Below, piece by piece: positions 30,375 to 41,321 of a stretch of 64,000 nucleotides of DNA (position 1 is its first letter; each line of letters begins with the position of its first letter). The stretch is from Alloascoidea africana (Eukaryota; Ascomycota; Alloascoideomycetes; Alloascoideales; Alloascoideaceae), in assembly GCA_030581615.1 (NCBI GenBank), contig JAKTTT010000001.1, positions 1,116,001 through 1,180,000 on the forward strand, written 5' to 3'. A program made the translations under genes and the position numbers. Under the pieces are notes generated by a model. The model worked only from the letters and a program-made list of their open reading frames with translations, was not told the DNA's origin and made no database searches.

Positions 30375-31964
30375 TTAAACCGTTCTAAAGGATGATGGCT
30401 CAAAAGGCAAAAGCAACGCTAAAATGCCAACCATGCCCACAAACGCTGCACAGATGAAGATAGGTGCCGTGCTATATGGATCTGAATAGTATGCAATAAT
30501 GGGTCCCATCATGGCGCCGATTCTCGTAGCACCAATACAAAGAGCATTTCCAGTAGTTCTATTCTGTGCGCCAAAGCTCATTGGGGTGTAAGCAAAAGTA
30601 GACGCCGAGTAGGCATACATGAAGAAAGAAACCATACAAGTGAAGGCCACATTTTGGGCCTGTGTTCTGACAGCTGTATATGCAAAGAAAAATGTCATGC
30701 ATAAGAAAGCAGATATGCTCATAGCACCTCTGGAGCCCACTTTAGGGGTAACAAAAAATAGGGTTGATAAGGCTGGACCAAAAATGCTGGTAAAGCTGGA
30801 TAGAACTAAGTCTCTATAAGTTTGATATGTTGAACCGCTTCCAAACTTTGCTCCTCTTGATTGCAAGTATACAGGGAGAAAGTTGAAGAATATAGGCGTT
30901 GATATTCCCATGAGTAACCACATGAATAATTGTATCAGTAAAGATCTGGTTGTTCTCTTCGTTGCAAAAATCTGCTTCACATGTTTCCAGATTATTCGAA
31001 ACACTCCAGTGACTGACTTTTTCCTCTTCTCCACTTCAATGTGTTGGAGCTCGCCACATGCATTCAATTCCTCGACAGTCAATGAACACGTCCTATTGTA
31101 TTTCCTGGCAAGCTGTTTCAGTGTTTCTACCGCTCTTTCATCTTCCCCATGAGTAATCAGAAATTTTGGTGTCTCCTTTAGTCGAATGAATAAAACGCGA
31201 GCTACAGCACAAACAAGAACAAGTGCAGAGTTGGTAATCCATGTGTATCTCCAGCCCATGTTGTCAGAGTTTTTGCAATTCATAGGCGACTCACAAACAA
31301 AGTTTGCCATGAAAGGCCAGGTTATGAGAGATGCTATTGTACCTCCAACTCCCCACCAAATAGAGAAAAACAAAACCAGCCAATTGTACTTGAAAGGAAG
31401 ATATTCCAGAAATACTGTGCCATCCAAAATCATATTTCCACCAGTACCTACGGCAGACAGAAACACAAAAAGGCAAAAGCTTCCGTAATTAGGCATTCCT
31501 CCTGTAATTATTCCAAAAAGCCCAGACATGAAGAGAGATATATTAAACGCCCATCTACGACCAATAATGTCTGCAGATAATCCCCATCCCAAGACGCCAG
31601 CAAAAAGGCCCGCATAGAACAAAACAGAGGAAGTTGGGAAAGTCCCATAGTGACCGAACTGCATATCTGTGGGAACTTTGGTATATGATTGCAAAACTGC
31701 CATCATTGAGTCTACTGTGTAACCCATTCCCCCCAGAAAAAAAAGCTTTAAGTGGTACGGTGTAAATCCCAACTCGTCAATGGCATTGTTTATAAGGTGC
31801 ATCTTGTTTGTAAGCACAGAATCGTTGTGATTTAGAGATGCGAGATCATCCTCTTCAAACCCCTGTTCTCTGAGATCTGTTAATATGGGGCCCCCTTTTT
31901 CCTTTGAACTGTGAGAATCGTGGCTGTCAGAGTTGACCTGAGAAGCTTCTTTATCGGCGATCAT
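30375..31964 (-). CDS. MFS transporter, sugar/phosphate porter (SVOP-like) type
   Basis: 529 aa with a hydrophilic acidic N-terminus (about 65 residues) and 12 predicted membrane segments. The MFS loop motif GWGLSADIIGRRWAF lies between TM2 and TM3, a hallmark of the superfamily. NNAIDELGFTPYHLKLFFLGGMGYTVDSM is the first helix, like fungal members related to SV2/SVOP and inorganic-phosphate or organic-acid porters. A long central loop (ETPKFLITHGEDERAVETLKQLARKYNR) follows TM6, as in sugar porters. The substrate cannot be read from the sequence. It faces ROG1 tail-to-tail with 68 bp between stops and has a very long (3.7 kb) AT-rich upstream region shared with another transporter. Confidence 0.88.
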   Translation of the reverse strand: MIADKEASQVNSDSHDSHSSKEKGGPILTDLREQGFEEDDLASLNHNDSVLTNKMHLINNAIDELGFTPYHLKLFFLGGMGYTVDSMMAVLQSYTKVPTDMQFGHYGTFPTSSVLFYAGLFAGVLGWGLSADIIGRRWAFNISLFMSGLFGIITGGMPNYGSFCLFVFLSAVGTGGNMILDGTVFLEYLPFKYNWLVLFFSIWWGVGGTIASLITWPFMANFVCESPMNCKNSDNMGWRYTWITNSALVLVCAVARVLFIRLKETPKFLITHGEDERAVETLKQLARKYNRTCSLTVEELNACGELQHIEVEKRKKSVTGVFRIIWKHVKQIFATKRTTRSLLIQLFMWLLMGISTPIFFNFLPVYLQSRGAKFGSGSTYQTYRDLVLSSFTSIFGPALSTLFFVTPKVGSRGAMSISAFLCMTFFFAYTAVRTQAQNVAFTCMVSFFMYAYSASTFAYTPMSFGAQNRTTGNALCIGATRIGAMMGPIIAYYSDPYSTAPIFICAAFVGMVGILALLLPFEPSSFRTV

Positions 31965-34900
31965 TAGAAAAATGGAAATGGATCACAGATTCTTGAGTGA
32001 AAACTGGAGGGACATTGATAATATATATTTCAGATTCAATCTATACTTTGAAATTGGTTGCTTGATCTATTTAGACTCTATTATATCGGCGTGGTACCAG
32101 AAACAGTTCTCAAGGGCCCACAGCAAGGCATAATGGTAACTTTGCACTGCATGATGGCATCCGCCCTTATGATTGATGCTTTTTTTCTAGAAAAAAATGT
32201 CGGCAGTTTGTGTGTGTCCAGCGCTTAGTTGTAATTTTTTTGCATGCCCGAGTGATGCTTTCAATTGAGTTACTTAACCGCTTTTTATTCTAATTTCGTT
32301 AAAAAAGCCTGGCATTTAATTAATCCCCTGTTGTATGTGTTGTGGCTTGACATCAGAAAAATGTGTGCTTGTCTCGCTATTCCAACTGCTCATATTACTT
32401 TATTCTGAATACTTGAATGTTTTCGAAATACTTTTCCAGGCTGTAATTGATTAGTTTGTTACTCTTTAAAACCTGTAATGCAACGGAATACATAGCTTAT
32501 TCACAACCTTCGAAAGACAAATATGGAGTGACACTTTTTATTAATAAAACAGTCTAGTATGAGCATATTTCTCAAATTCCGTTTTAATATTCCTTGCAAA
32601 TGGCTTATGACCACTTATGGCTCATTGGAAACAATGCAGTAGTATTATCTATTGTTATCTTCTTGATTAAATTTTTGGAAGAGACAATTAATCCTCGTAT
32701 ACTCAGTGTATCCATGTGGAGTTAAGAGATAATCTAGCCAAGAACTAGTGATTCATTTGTTCTCACAAACAATAAGAGTGGACCAGAGTATTAATCACCC
32801 AAACAAGCGTAGGAATGATATGCCGGTATTTACCCTGAGGCAATATCCAATAGTCATTTATGCTTTTGCATCTGGCGAGCAATCTGGAGTCATATTCCAT
32901 CCAAGCATTCTTATAGTATCTTGCGCTGAATGAAGCGTATCTTTGATAAATGATTATTATAATTGGTTGTTTGCTGCTAATGCTTGAGCGAAGCCCTTTG
33001 ACTAACAGCTACTGTTTAAGGATAATCAGATGATCTAATCTGTTGTGTTAAATCACCAAAAAAGCTTCGGCATAAACAATTTAATATTGGCGCCGTGTGT
33101 TAAAAGTCGGTTAAAAACACAGGATACTCAGTTCGTAGAGGCCAAGATGTTAATAAGAGAATGCCGGTTTCAATTTCCGCAAATCAACCCCTTCTCGTTG
33201 AGTCTGTTTCCTTTTGATTTCTTTGAACAATAATCTAGTGACTCTCCAAGCCAAATTCAAATGATCCCGAGAGTTGAGGACGGTGTCGATGGCTGAAAAG
33301 TAACTACAACTGTTCATCATAGCGCTTTTAAAACGCGACACATTTAAGTAACCACTACAGGAAAAACTTGGAGAAACTAGGAAGTCAATTAGCTCTGCGA
33401 ATTTTCTAGAAATAATAGAAGAACAGAGAGAAATCTAAGATAATATAAAAGGCCTGGCATTGGGTTTTTACGATAAGCATCACTTTGATGAATGGATATC
33501 TAAGCATGACAAGGGCCTTCTTGGTTCTAATCACCATCTTTAAATTGTTATTTTAATTGATCTCTACAACCGGAGAGGATGATACACAATGCACCCACTA
33601 TGCCTCAAACTCTTGAAAAATTCTGAACTTTGGTTTTTCGCAGTCCTCCAAAGTGACCATGACACTAACGCGAAACGACTTAACATATTTAAAACTTCCA
33701 TTATTTTGTTAGGAATCGGGCGTATCCACTCCGGGTAAGCTCAGTTTATAGCTATAAAAGTGTTAGATCCCTATTCTATAGCAAGTCAGCAACTATGAGT
33801 TTGAATCACTGACCCTTAGCTTCCTCCGGACCTAAAATATTTGGCAACTTAGAACTAGACTTGCAAAGGAAGTGTTGTGGTAAACAAGGCACATTTTTTT
33901 CTTCTGTTGGATAATAACATTTTGAGCTCGGAATTAGAAAATGATTAGGTAACATCCCTTTGAAGCTGATTAGGATCGAATTCAATGTGTCGTTAATTTT
34001 TGTTACTGAGAGATTGAGTTTTCTGAAGCTATTTTTGAACACTGTATAATTGGATCAATTAAATTCAAATTTTTAATCTAAAGTACAACTTTGGTTCTCA
34101 ATCCTGCCACAAACTGCTTGGTACTGTATCTTGTTTTCATAGTACCTAGCACCTTGATGATGATAGGGTATTTTGTTTGACTATATACAATCCTCTTTAT
34201 CAGTAGAATACTATCGATGTTTGTTCATCATAGCCTGTTCTTATGAGTAAACTTAGAGAATCCACAAAATAGGATATCTATATAATTTCAGTAGATTACT
34301 GGATTGACAGCTACTTAATTGTTTTAGATGAAGGAATTTAGAAAGAAATGATCTGGAAAGTACACCAGGATACAATTGGTTTGCAATTACTCAAATCTAT
34401 GTCAAAGTTGTTGGCCCAAGTAGCAGGAGATAAACGAAGCTGAAAAGAAAATCTCAAAAAAGGCCAAATCTCAAAAAATCTTAAATAGTGTACCGTACCT
34501 AATAAGGAAGTGTTTTACAGCTTATGATGTATTTTATTTTCTTAAAGATTATATGTGTTTAATAATGTCCCACTTGTCAGTGTCTGTTGATTTCTATTCT
34601 TGTGTTTCCCAAACTATTCGCATTTCTAAAATTGGCTGGAAATCATTTGTTGGCATTTGCATTCACTCGCCTTTCATTAAGGTCTCATTCAAACAAACCA
34701 TGCTTTGCCATCCTTTCTTTCTTCATCTATTTTAATGAAAAGATAATTACTACGGCATTAAACCGCAATGGATGTAGGGAACGGGTTTGGCCCATAATTA
34801 GAATAATGACCGTTATCCCCATTATAGGTTTTATTTCCTCGTTTCCCAGTTGAAGAAATATGTCTTTTAAATATAAAGGTCCAGAAAACCATGTACCGTA

Positions 34901-35286
34901 AAGCATTTTTACGTATTTGAAGACAAAATGGCAACTTTTAGGATTGAGTAGATGTACAATCGCTAATACTTTTCACTTAATCAACTTCAGTTTCGCAAGC
35001 ATTGGCGGAATGCTGGTAAAAAACATCAATCTAACTGTAAAGGGAATTCCTTGATCAAATTGTACAAAATTTCTTTCCCGATAATTCTAGATGGTAAGCT
35101 TTACCAAAGCATCACAACTCTTATGGAGAAGTAATGTTTCTATTCTATTAGTATGGGAACAAACTCAAGCCGAACAAACGGCGTTAACTATAAGGTTAAC
35201 AGGAAATTCTTGGAATGAGGAGGCCAGTTTCCCTAGAGTTCGGATTACAACATTGCCCTTATTCCCTTACTGCCCAGACAAAACGT
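31965..35286. other. Long AT-rich gene-free stretch between two transporter genes
   Basis: About 3.3 kb with many stops in all frames. Only short reading frames occur, none with a recognisable domain, and several need non-ATG starts. I see no tRNA, no tandem array and no transposon terminus. It may be decayed coding or transposon sequence too old to recognise, or an extended regulatory region. Confidence 0.55.
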
Positions 35287-35542
35287 TCGGAAGGGAAGAA
35301 CGCGGGTTGAAGAGGATGCGGCTGAAGAAAGACTCCGATCCATTCTCCGACTTCGGATGCATATCGGAAGGCCCCCGAATACACCTCCGAAGACACATAC
35401 CATTTCATATGGCAATTCAACACAACAGTTACTAGACAAACAGAACAACAAAATAAACTTGGAAAGAAAAGAGTCATATGAGTATGTCCGCTCCGATATG
35501 TCCTTAGACTTTTTTTTTATCCATTTTGTCCGGTGAGTCCGA
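35287..35542. promoter_or_regulatory. Cluster of eight TCCGA/TCGGA boxes upstream of the MCH-like gene
   Basis: TCCGA or its complement occurs at 35287, 35334, 35346, 35353, 35364, 35386, 35492 and 35538, eight times in 256 bp. One pair is arranged as an inverted repeat (TCCGAcTTCGGA at 35346-35357, that is CCG-N4-CGG). CGG triplets are the half-sites of Zn2Cys6 factors, so this looks like a dedicated binding array 110-365 bp upstream of the transporter start. Confidence 0.6.
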
Positions 35543-35556
35543 TACTTTATTGATGG

Positions 35557-35563
35557 TATAAAG
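35557..35563 (+). promoter_or_regulatory. TATA box of the MCH-like gene
   Basis: TATAAAG, 87-93 bp upstream of the start codon and directly downstream of the TCCGA cluster. This arrangement is typical for a regulated yeast promoter. Confidence 0.55.
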
Positions 35564-35649
35564 GAAGGATGTTTTCCAGCTCTCCAAGTACTAAATCTGA
35601 TTATTACAAAACTATTATAGATTTGGCTTGATCAATATTGTTTATTGAA

Positions 35650-37035
35650 ATGACACTTAACGAGAAACAGAAAAATAACGAAAAAGATTTGGAAAGTGAC
35701 GAGCGCACAACTTCTTTTTCTTCAAATCTCTGCTCACTAGACAATAATGATTCGGGAAAAGTCTCCCCGACTCAAAAGAAACATACAGATAAAGTGTTTG
35801 AAGCTGATTCTGAAGAGTTTGAGGAAGGTGGAACTACTGGTTGGCTTGTAGTTGCTGGTTGCACGCTTATATCATGTTGCACTTACGGAATGGTCAATAC
35901 TTTTGGCATTTACCAAACATACTATGAAAACAAGTACCCAAATGATCCATCTTCTAAAATTTCGGCAATTGGATCCTTACAGCCCGGCTGTATTTACTTG
36001 GCTGGTTTACTTGCTGTTCCCTGTACTCATTATCTCGGTATACGCATAACTCTTTTGTTAGGCTCTTTTCTAACTATATTTGGGTTTATGATGCTCTCCA
36101 TTACTACCTCGGTGTGGCAGCTGTTTTTAACCCAGGGTCTTCTCATCGGAATTGGATCTGGCATTTTGTACCATCCTTCAATAGCCATTCCTATTCAATA
36201 TTTCAAAAGAAGAAGAGCCACAGCATTGGGCATCATAGTAGCTGGGTCTTCTCTAGGGGGTGTTATTTGGCCAATTGCTGTCCGAAGGCTGTTTAACGAA
36301 GTCGGTTTTAGATGGACGAACAGAATCATTGGATTTATTTACATTCCTATGCTACTTTTTTCATCTGTTTTTGTGAAACCAAAAATACCAATAGAGCCAA
36401 GAAAGCCTGGACAGAATGTTTTTATGATCGAGGTTGGGGTTTTGAAAGATTGGAAATTTTGGATTTTTCTAGTTTCTAGTGCTCTAGCAATGTTTGGACT
36501 ATTTCCTGGTTTGTTTTATATTGATTATTATGCTCAAACTCTAGGGGTGAGAAGATCTATTGCTGATTATCTGGTCTCAATTCTCAATGCTGTTTCGTTA
36601 TTCGGGCGAATTTTACCAAGTTTGATGGCAGACAAAATAGGAAGAATGAACGTCCTAATTCCCTTAATGTTTCTGGCTGGAATATTCCCTCTTGCACTTT
36701 GGTTGCCGGCAAAAACTGATGCACTTGTGCTTACTTTTGCAATCCTTTGGGGTTTTACATCAGGAACATATGTCTCTCTGTCACCTTCAATTATGGGTCA
36801 GCTTTTTGGAGTTAAAGATTCCCATTCAAGATTATCTTTCTTTTTTGTCGCTTGTTCTATTGGTGCTACTTTGGGTCCAGTCATCTGTGGCAGTTTTCTT
36901 CACCATGACATTCCCAGAAATTTAAAAGGGTTTAACAAATTGATTATTTTTGTGGGATGTATGCTTCTGGGCGGTGCAGCAGTTTTGTTAGTCTTGAGAC
37001 TTGTTATCTCAAGAAGTATCAGGGCAAGGATTTGA
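35650..37035 (+). CDS. MFS monocarboxylate-transporter-like protein (MCH family)
   Basis: 461 aa from ATG 35650 (a TTG four codons earlier is not a likely start). The N-terminal 60 residues are hydrophilic and acidic, then 12 membrane segments. Family signs: GWLVVAGCTLISCCTYGMVNTFGIYQTYY in TM1, ISAIGSLQPG before TM2, YFKRRRATALGIIVAGSSLGGVIWP between TM4 and TM5, and FGRILPSLMADKIGRMNVL in the second half. Yeast MCH proteins (Mch1-5, Esbp6) do not all carry monocarboxylates; Mch5, for example, takes up riboflavin, so the substrate is open. Expression is probably controlled by the upstream TCCGA array. Confidence 0.9.
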   Translation: MTLNEKQKNNEKDLESDERTTSFSSNLCSLDNNDSGKVSPTQKKHTDKVFEADSEEFEEGGTTGWLVVAGCTLISCCTYGMVNTFGIYQTYYENKYPNDPSSKISAIGSLQPGCIYLAGLLAVPCTHYLGIRITLLLGSFLTIFGFMMLSITTSVWQLFLTQGLLIGIGSGILYHPSIAIPIQYFKRRRATALGIIVAGSSLGGVIWPIAVRRLFNEVGFRWTNRIIGFIYIPMLLFSSVFVKPKIPIEPRKPGQNVFMIEVGVLKDWKFWIFLVSSALAMFGLFPGLFYIDYYAQTLGVRRSIADYLVSILNAVSLFGRILPSLMADKIGRMNVLIPLMFLAGIFPLALWLPAKTDALVLTFAILWGFTSGTYVSLSPSIMGQLFGVKDSHSRLSFFFVACSIGATLGPVICGSFLHHDIPRNLKGFNKLIIFVGCMLLGGAAVLLVLRLVISRSIRARI

Positions 37036-37587
37036 AGTTATCATTCAAGATAGCTTCAGCTTTTCTCAACAAGCAATCCAACATAATGGGCATATATTTT
37101 GTGATGACTTTATTATGATAAAAGAGATAAATTAGAAGTATGAGTAGATCACTTGGCTCTATCTATTTTTACATATTTCTATGGAAGGAATACAAAAATT
37201 GATTGATTCCAACCATCACGCACTAACTCTTTTCTGAAGATGTGAGGGCCAAAGATAGAAATCAAAAAGCAAAGGAGGTTATGTAGAATTAGAGTTATAG
37301 TTAATTTAGTGTCTCAATTTGCATTCAATAATCAGAAACAAGCATGTTATGTAAAATGGTTTATCGTGGTAAAGGCTCATTTCTCCGATTGATGCTTGTG
37401 GGTGTCAGGAGGTTAATCAAGAGGTTATGGGCCCACAGTACTGAGCGCCCTAAGACCTTCATCATCCAACTTCATTGTTCCCAAACAACAATAACCCGAA
37501 GATTCTTACCTGGAATCGCAAACAGAAGAAATAAACTAAAAGAATAAATTTAACTGCTTTTTGTTCTGTATACCTCCTCTTCGTGTT
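37036..37587. other. Intergenic between MCH-like gene and GPI19
   Basis: About 550 bp, AT-rich, on the plus side upstream of GPI19. No gene or clear control element seen. Confidence 0.5.
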
Positions 37588-38103
37588 ATGCAAAGCCAAG
37601 ACTTTAGAAAAGGCAACGATCTGGACACGAAACACCATAAACCCGCTACACATTCAAACTCTTCAAATTTGACAACGTCAAGTGGTTTATACTTCGAGTC
37701 AGAGTCTTGTTATGGGAAAGAAGAGGTAGCAAACATTGAAAAAAGGAACCAATTTCAGAAATCTAGTCATGGTGCCTCAAAATATAAATCGAGATCAAAA
37801 CCCAAGCCCAACCCCACAGTCGAAAGCTTAGAAGCGTGGGGAGTTTCAATATTTATAGGAACATGGCTTTTTGTGTTATGGGGCCTAGGATCTATGTTTG
37901 ATATTTGGTCTTTGATTTTCAACGCGAACCCACCTACTTTTGAGAATTCCAGCACTGATGATGATGACGATTTTCCCATACCTCAATATTATCCATCAAT
38001 CATAATTCTGATCTCAGTTATTATGTGGATATGGTGTATTTTTTCGTGGGTTGGGATGAAGTTTTTCAGGCATGCCAAAGGTGCTTATATAGACGACCAG
38101 TAA
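37588..38103 (+). CDS. GPI19: PIG-P/Gpi19 subunit of GPI-N-acetylglucosaminyltransferase
   Basis: 171 aa from ATG 37588. Gpi19 is a small ER membrane subunit of the complex that transfers GlcNAc to phosphatidylinositol, the first step of GPI-anchor synthesis. The PIG-P domain covers about residues 85-165: a first membrane hairpin helix EAWGVSIFIGTWLFVLWGLG, a short lumenal stretch with an acidic run (DDDDD), PQYYPSIIILISVIMWIW and a short cytosolic tail. The order (helix, loop ending in YYP, helix) is the family pattern. The hydrophilic N-terminus of about 85 residues is longer than in S. cerevisiae Gpi19 (140 aa). An upstream TTG in the same frame is not a likely start. No other family with this two-helix pattern fits as well. 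Confidence 0.82.
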   Translation: MQSQDFRKGNDLDTKHHKPATHSNSSNLTTSSGLYFESESCYGKEEVANIEKRNQFQKSSHGASKYKSRSKPKPNPTVESLEAWGVSIFIGTWLFVLWGLGSMFDIWSLIFNANPPTFENSSTDDDDDFPIPQYYPSIIILISVIMWIWCIFSWVGMKFFRHAKGAYIDDQ

Positions 38104-40320
38104 CGAATTCATTATTGATTTTTTCATCTTTCTAGCAAGTGCTTTGCTTATTACCTGCAAAAAGCTCATACATTTGGTATCAACTTTAAGTGACAACTCT
38201 TTTTTAAGAGTATTCAGGTTTTTTATTCTGAATCTCCAAGGCGCCATCCTATCTTTTGCCTTCCTCTCAGATGACTCAAGGGCTGGTTCAAACACTATTT
38301 GCCACTATTATTGATCTGAGAATCATTGCCTCCAAAATCCCTGCAGTTAGACAATACTGAAGAAGCGTCATCAAGTCAAGTAACAGTGAGGAATGAAGAT
38401 AGAATCAATTCAGTAGAATTTGCATTTGTGAAATACCGACTATTATTACTATCTTTATTCATATGGAGATGGTCCAACTTTCTCCAAAGCATTCATTAAC
38501 TTGTCTTACTCCTAAGAGTCTGGAACTTATCGCCAAAGATAGCTTGCTTGAAAATGGCCATAACCTGAACAATAAAGGGAATCCTCAAATATTTGTTAAT
38601 ATGGGCTTTGAGGCTCGTGGTGGCATTATGGTCTTGGAATCTGGTTTATGCATGATAAGTGATTCTTTGAATGGTTCCGAGAAACTCCGAATAATAGATC
38701 GTCCTGCTTCTAGAGAAAGGCATAATTCTTGATGCTTTACTTCTGGAAAACAAATCCAGCACTTCTCTGAGGACCCTAAGGGCCAAGCTGCAAGAACCTA
38801 GGATCAATTTAATTGTTCACTGTTTTTCTTTTTTTCTGCATTTCAATACTTATTTTGGGTACTTAAAATAGGATTGAGACCGAAATACAATAAGCCTATT
38901 GAAGATACTGCTTTATAATAATCTTGATGATCCTGATAATCTGCCTCAAATTTCCTTCAGGGTATATAAACTAACGGAATTTGAAGTAGCTCATGACCAT
39001 TTATGCCTTTTCTCAAGATTCAAATATATTGCTACATGATCAAAATTTGATGTCTTGTTTTCGGTATTAAAATCGACGAACAATGTGGGGACAAATGCTC
39101 GGTGATACGATTTAGGTACAAAGCCAGTTACTGGAAGACTCCTTAGATCTTGGAGTTTGGGGATTTAGCCATGAGCAATGTAATTCGGTCTTGGTGTCTA
39201 GTTAAGCATTTTACTAAGCATATTTTGTCTTAGCTCTATATAATTCGCTTGATTTTTGAATGTCTTTGAAGCGGGAACTCATTTTCCCAGCTCCGTCAAC
39301 ACACTTCGCATGCGAGGTATTGGCAGTTTGCACTACATTTGTTGGATCAATCCACAAAACAAGCCGAAGCTTTATTAGGTTTGGTGAAGAGCCAAAATCT
39401 GGTTTTATCTGACTGCTAATGGCGCATAGTGTCTTCTGCAGTTTGCTGCCACAGTGTAGGTTGCCAAAACTGCGCCACAACTGGTGCCACTCCAACCCTT
39501 TCCTCTCTTCCAAATGGAGCGAAAGGGATTGAAAAAGCAAAAGACACTCTAGAGATTCAGATTAATAATTTTCTAATCAAGCCATACATGAAAGGGAAGA
39601 TATTATTTATTGTTATTATCATTAATGCATATCTGGGGCCTTTGCCTAACCGTTATTTATTGAGATAAATCTGATAATCTGATCAGTTGGATTGTGTCAA
39701 TCTTACGAGAAATTACATTGACATTCTATTCTAAAATAGGTCAATTTTTTTGGTACCGAAATCAGCTTTTATTTTCGTATTCTGCAATCGACAAGAATTT
39801 TTCTCTTTTCAAAAGTTTTGCTCTTGTCTTCTTTAGCAATCTTTGAGGAACGACCCAGCTTTCTATTTGTAGCGTTTCTTCCCCTTTTTGTACCAATACA
39901 TAGAGCTACGGTTGTTATTAAAAGAGCACTTGTTGTCTTAAAAGTGCTCACTTTCTGAAATAGTATCTTCAGATTATAATGACTAAGTGGGTAATTCTAC
40001 CGAATCTCGTCTTATTGGGGCATGCAAAGCAGTTAATAAAAGAATGAACATCAGCAGTTATTTGTTCATGGAAAGACACTCAACACTCGTGTCAAGCTTA
40101 TATATTATCGCGCCCATACTGTAAATGAATACTATGGTCTGTGGAAGAACTCAAGAGGAAGCTTTTATGCAGTGCCGATGGGTTAAAAATCAGACACCAA
40201 ATGAAAGATAGTGGACACAACCCAAAGTCCCAAAACTTTCATTGGGCTTTTCAGAACTAGAGTCAATGAATCTCAAATTGCTCAAAATCAAAGATCCTCG
40301 GTCGGTAGTGATGGAACGCG
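38104..40320. other. AT-rich gene-poor stretch
   Basis: About 2.2 kb. A minus-strand frame at 39214-39540 (108 residues, only with a non-ATG start) has protein-like composition and could be a remnant, but I recognise no domain. The plus-strand frame at 38463-38732 (89 residues, ATG start) also lacks recognisable features. Nothing else stands out. Confidence 0.45.
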
Positions 40321-40452
40321 AATGCCTAAACAAGAGGTAAACGTTCAAGTGAACCTTAACAACAAGGTAGCCAGGGAACAGCCTTTCACCTTTCAAAAAC
40401 TCCTACAAATCGTCAACGCCCTAATCCCCCACAAGGCAGAACCAACATCCCA
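40321..40452 (+). mobile_element. Retroelement fossil fragment, short copy
   Basis: About 130 bp whose translation (KQEVNVQVNLNNKVAREQPF and FTFQKLLQIVNAL) repeats a segment of the ORF found twice more at 40.8-41.9 kb. It is a fragment of the same family and not whole. It shares the plus orientation of the left palindrome arm. Identity to the other copies looks high but lower than the identity between those two, which suggests an older copy. Confidence 0.55.
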
Positions 40453-40778
40453 TATCCTGTGGAGATTCGGGTTCTCATGCTCTGTTTTACTCCTGCGGAC
40501 TTGACGGCTTTTTTCCTGATTCGGTTCTAGTGCGTTAGCACAGTTACACAGTGGCATGATTTTCCTTTTCTGATCTGACTATGTTCACGATTACAGACAT
40601 GTTAGTAATCTTAAACATAGTTGTAGCTTTTACTTCTAGATGAATATAAAAGCTCCTGGTTCTCTGAGTTCTCAGAGCTCTTCAGGGGATTTTCTGATTC
40701 TGTTTTCTTTTCTTGGTTTTGTCCTTGTTTTTCGTGTGTCTCGATTAGGTCACGTGCGTTTCTTCCATCTTCAACTCA

Positions 40779-41321
40779 CTACATATCCCGCCCTTTCAAG
40801 AGTGGACTGGGGCGATTTCCTCATACCTCACGACATTCCGATCCCAGATGTCCTCATCAGCTACCACTGCAGGCGAGATAATGATCCACTGGCTCTCCCT
40901 CAAAACCTGGATCGCTACCATGGCTAGCATTGTAGTCAAACTCTCCCTAGTCCTGTTAGCTACACCAATAGTGACAGGTCCGATGATCGGATATCTCCTA
41001 CTGACTCACTGGAAATTGAAAAAAGCGCTCAAAACCGCTAAAAAGAAGGCAAAACAAGAAGTAAACATTCAGGTGAACCTCAGCAACAAGGTAGCCAGGG
41101 AAGAACCTTTCACCTTCCAGAAACTCCTACAAATCGCACACACCATCATCCCTCAAAAGGCGGAACGCACACCCACCCTCTGTATCCTTAGAGACTACGT
41201 CTTCAAACGTATGTCCTGGAAGGAAAGGGATACCCTCACAGAATCAACCATTACCGCGGTGAGACGCGCCGGTCCCTTTAACTTCAACAAATTTTATACG
41301 GACATACGTTTAAAGACGTAG
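40779..41321 (+). mobile_element. Retroelement fossil, left arm of a palindrome
   Basis: A copy of the repeated-family coding segment on the plus strand. The translation contains a hydrophobic helix (MASIVVKLSLVLLATPIVTG), a Lys/Ala-rich helix and the VNLSNKVARE segment. From 40779 to about 41106 it is practically identical to the inverted arm, then diverges, and matches again at 41190-41216. The sequence before 40779 is unrelated to the sequence before the other arm. It is a fragment, not a whole element. High arm identity points to a young duplication or gene conversion. Confidence 0.6.

Noticed and set aside
33110-33180. tRNA-like string (CAGTTCGTAGAGGCC)
   Set aside because: No acceptor or T arm can be paired; no clover-leaf.
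35091-35435. 114-codon plus-strand frame before the MCH-like gene
   Set aside because: No domain; it covers part of the TCCGA promoter array, which better explains the sequence.
38463-38732. 89-codon plus-strand frame
   Set aside because: ATG start but no recognisable domain or context; chance frame in AT-rich DNA is as likely.
39214-39540. 108-codon minus-strand frame
   Set aside because: Protein-like composition, but it needs a non-ATG start and I recognise no family; at best a remnant.
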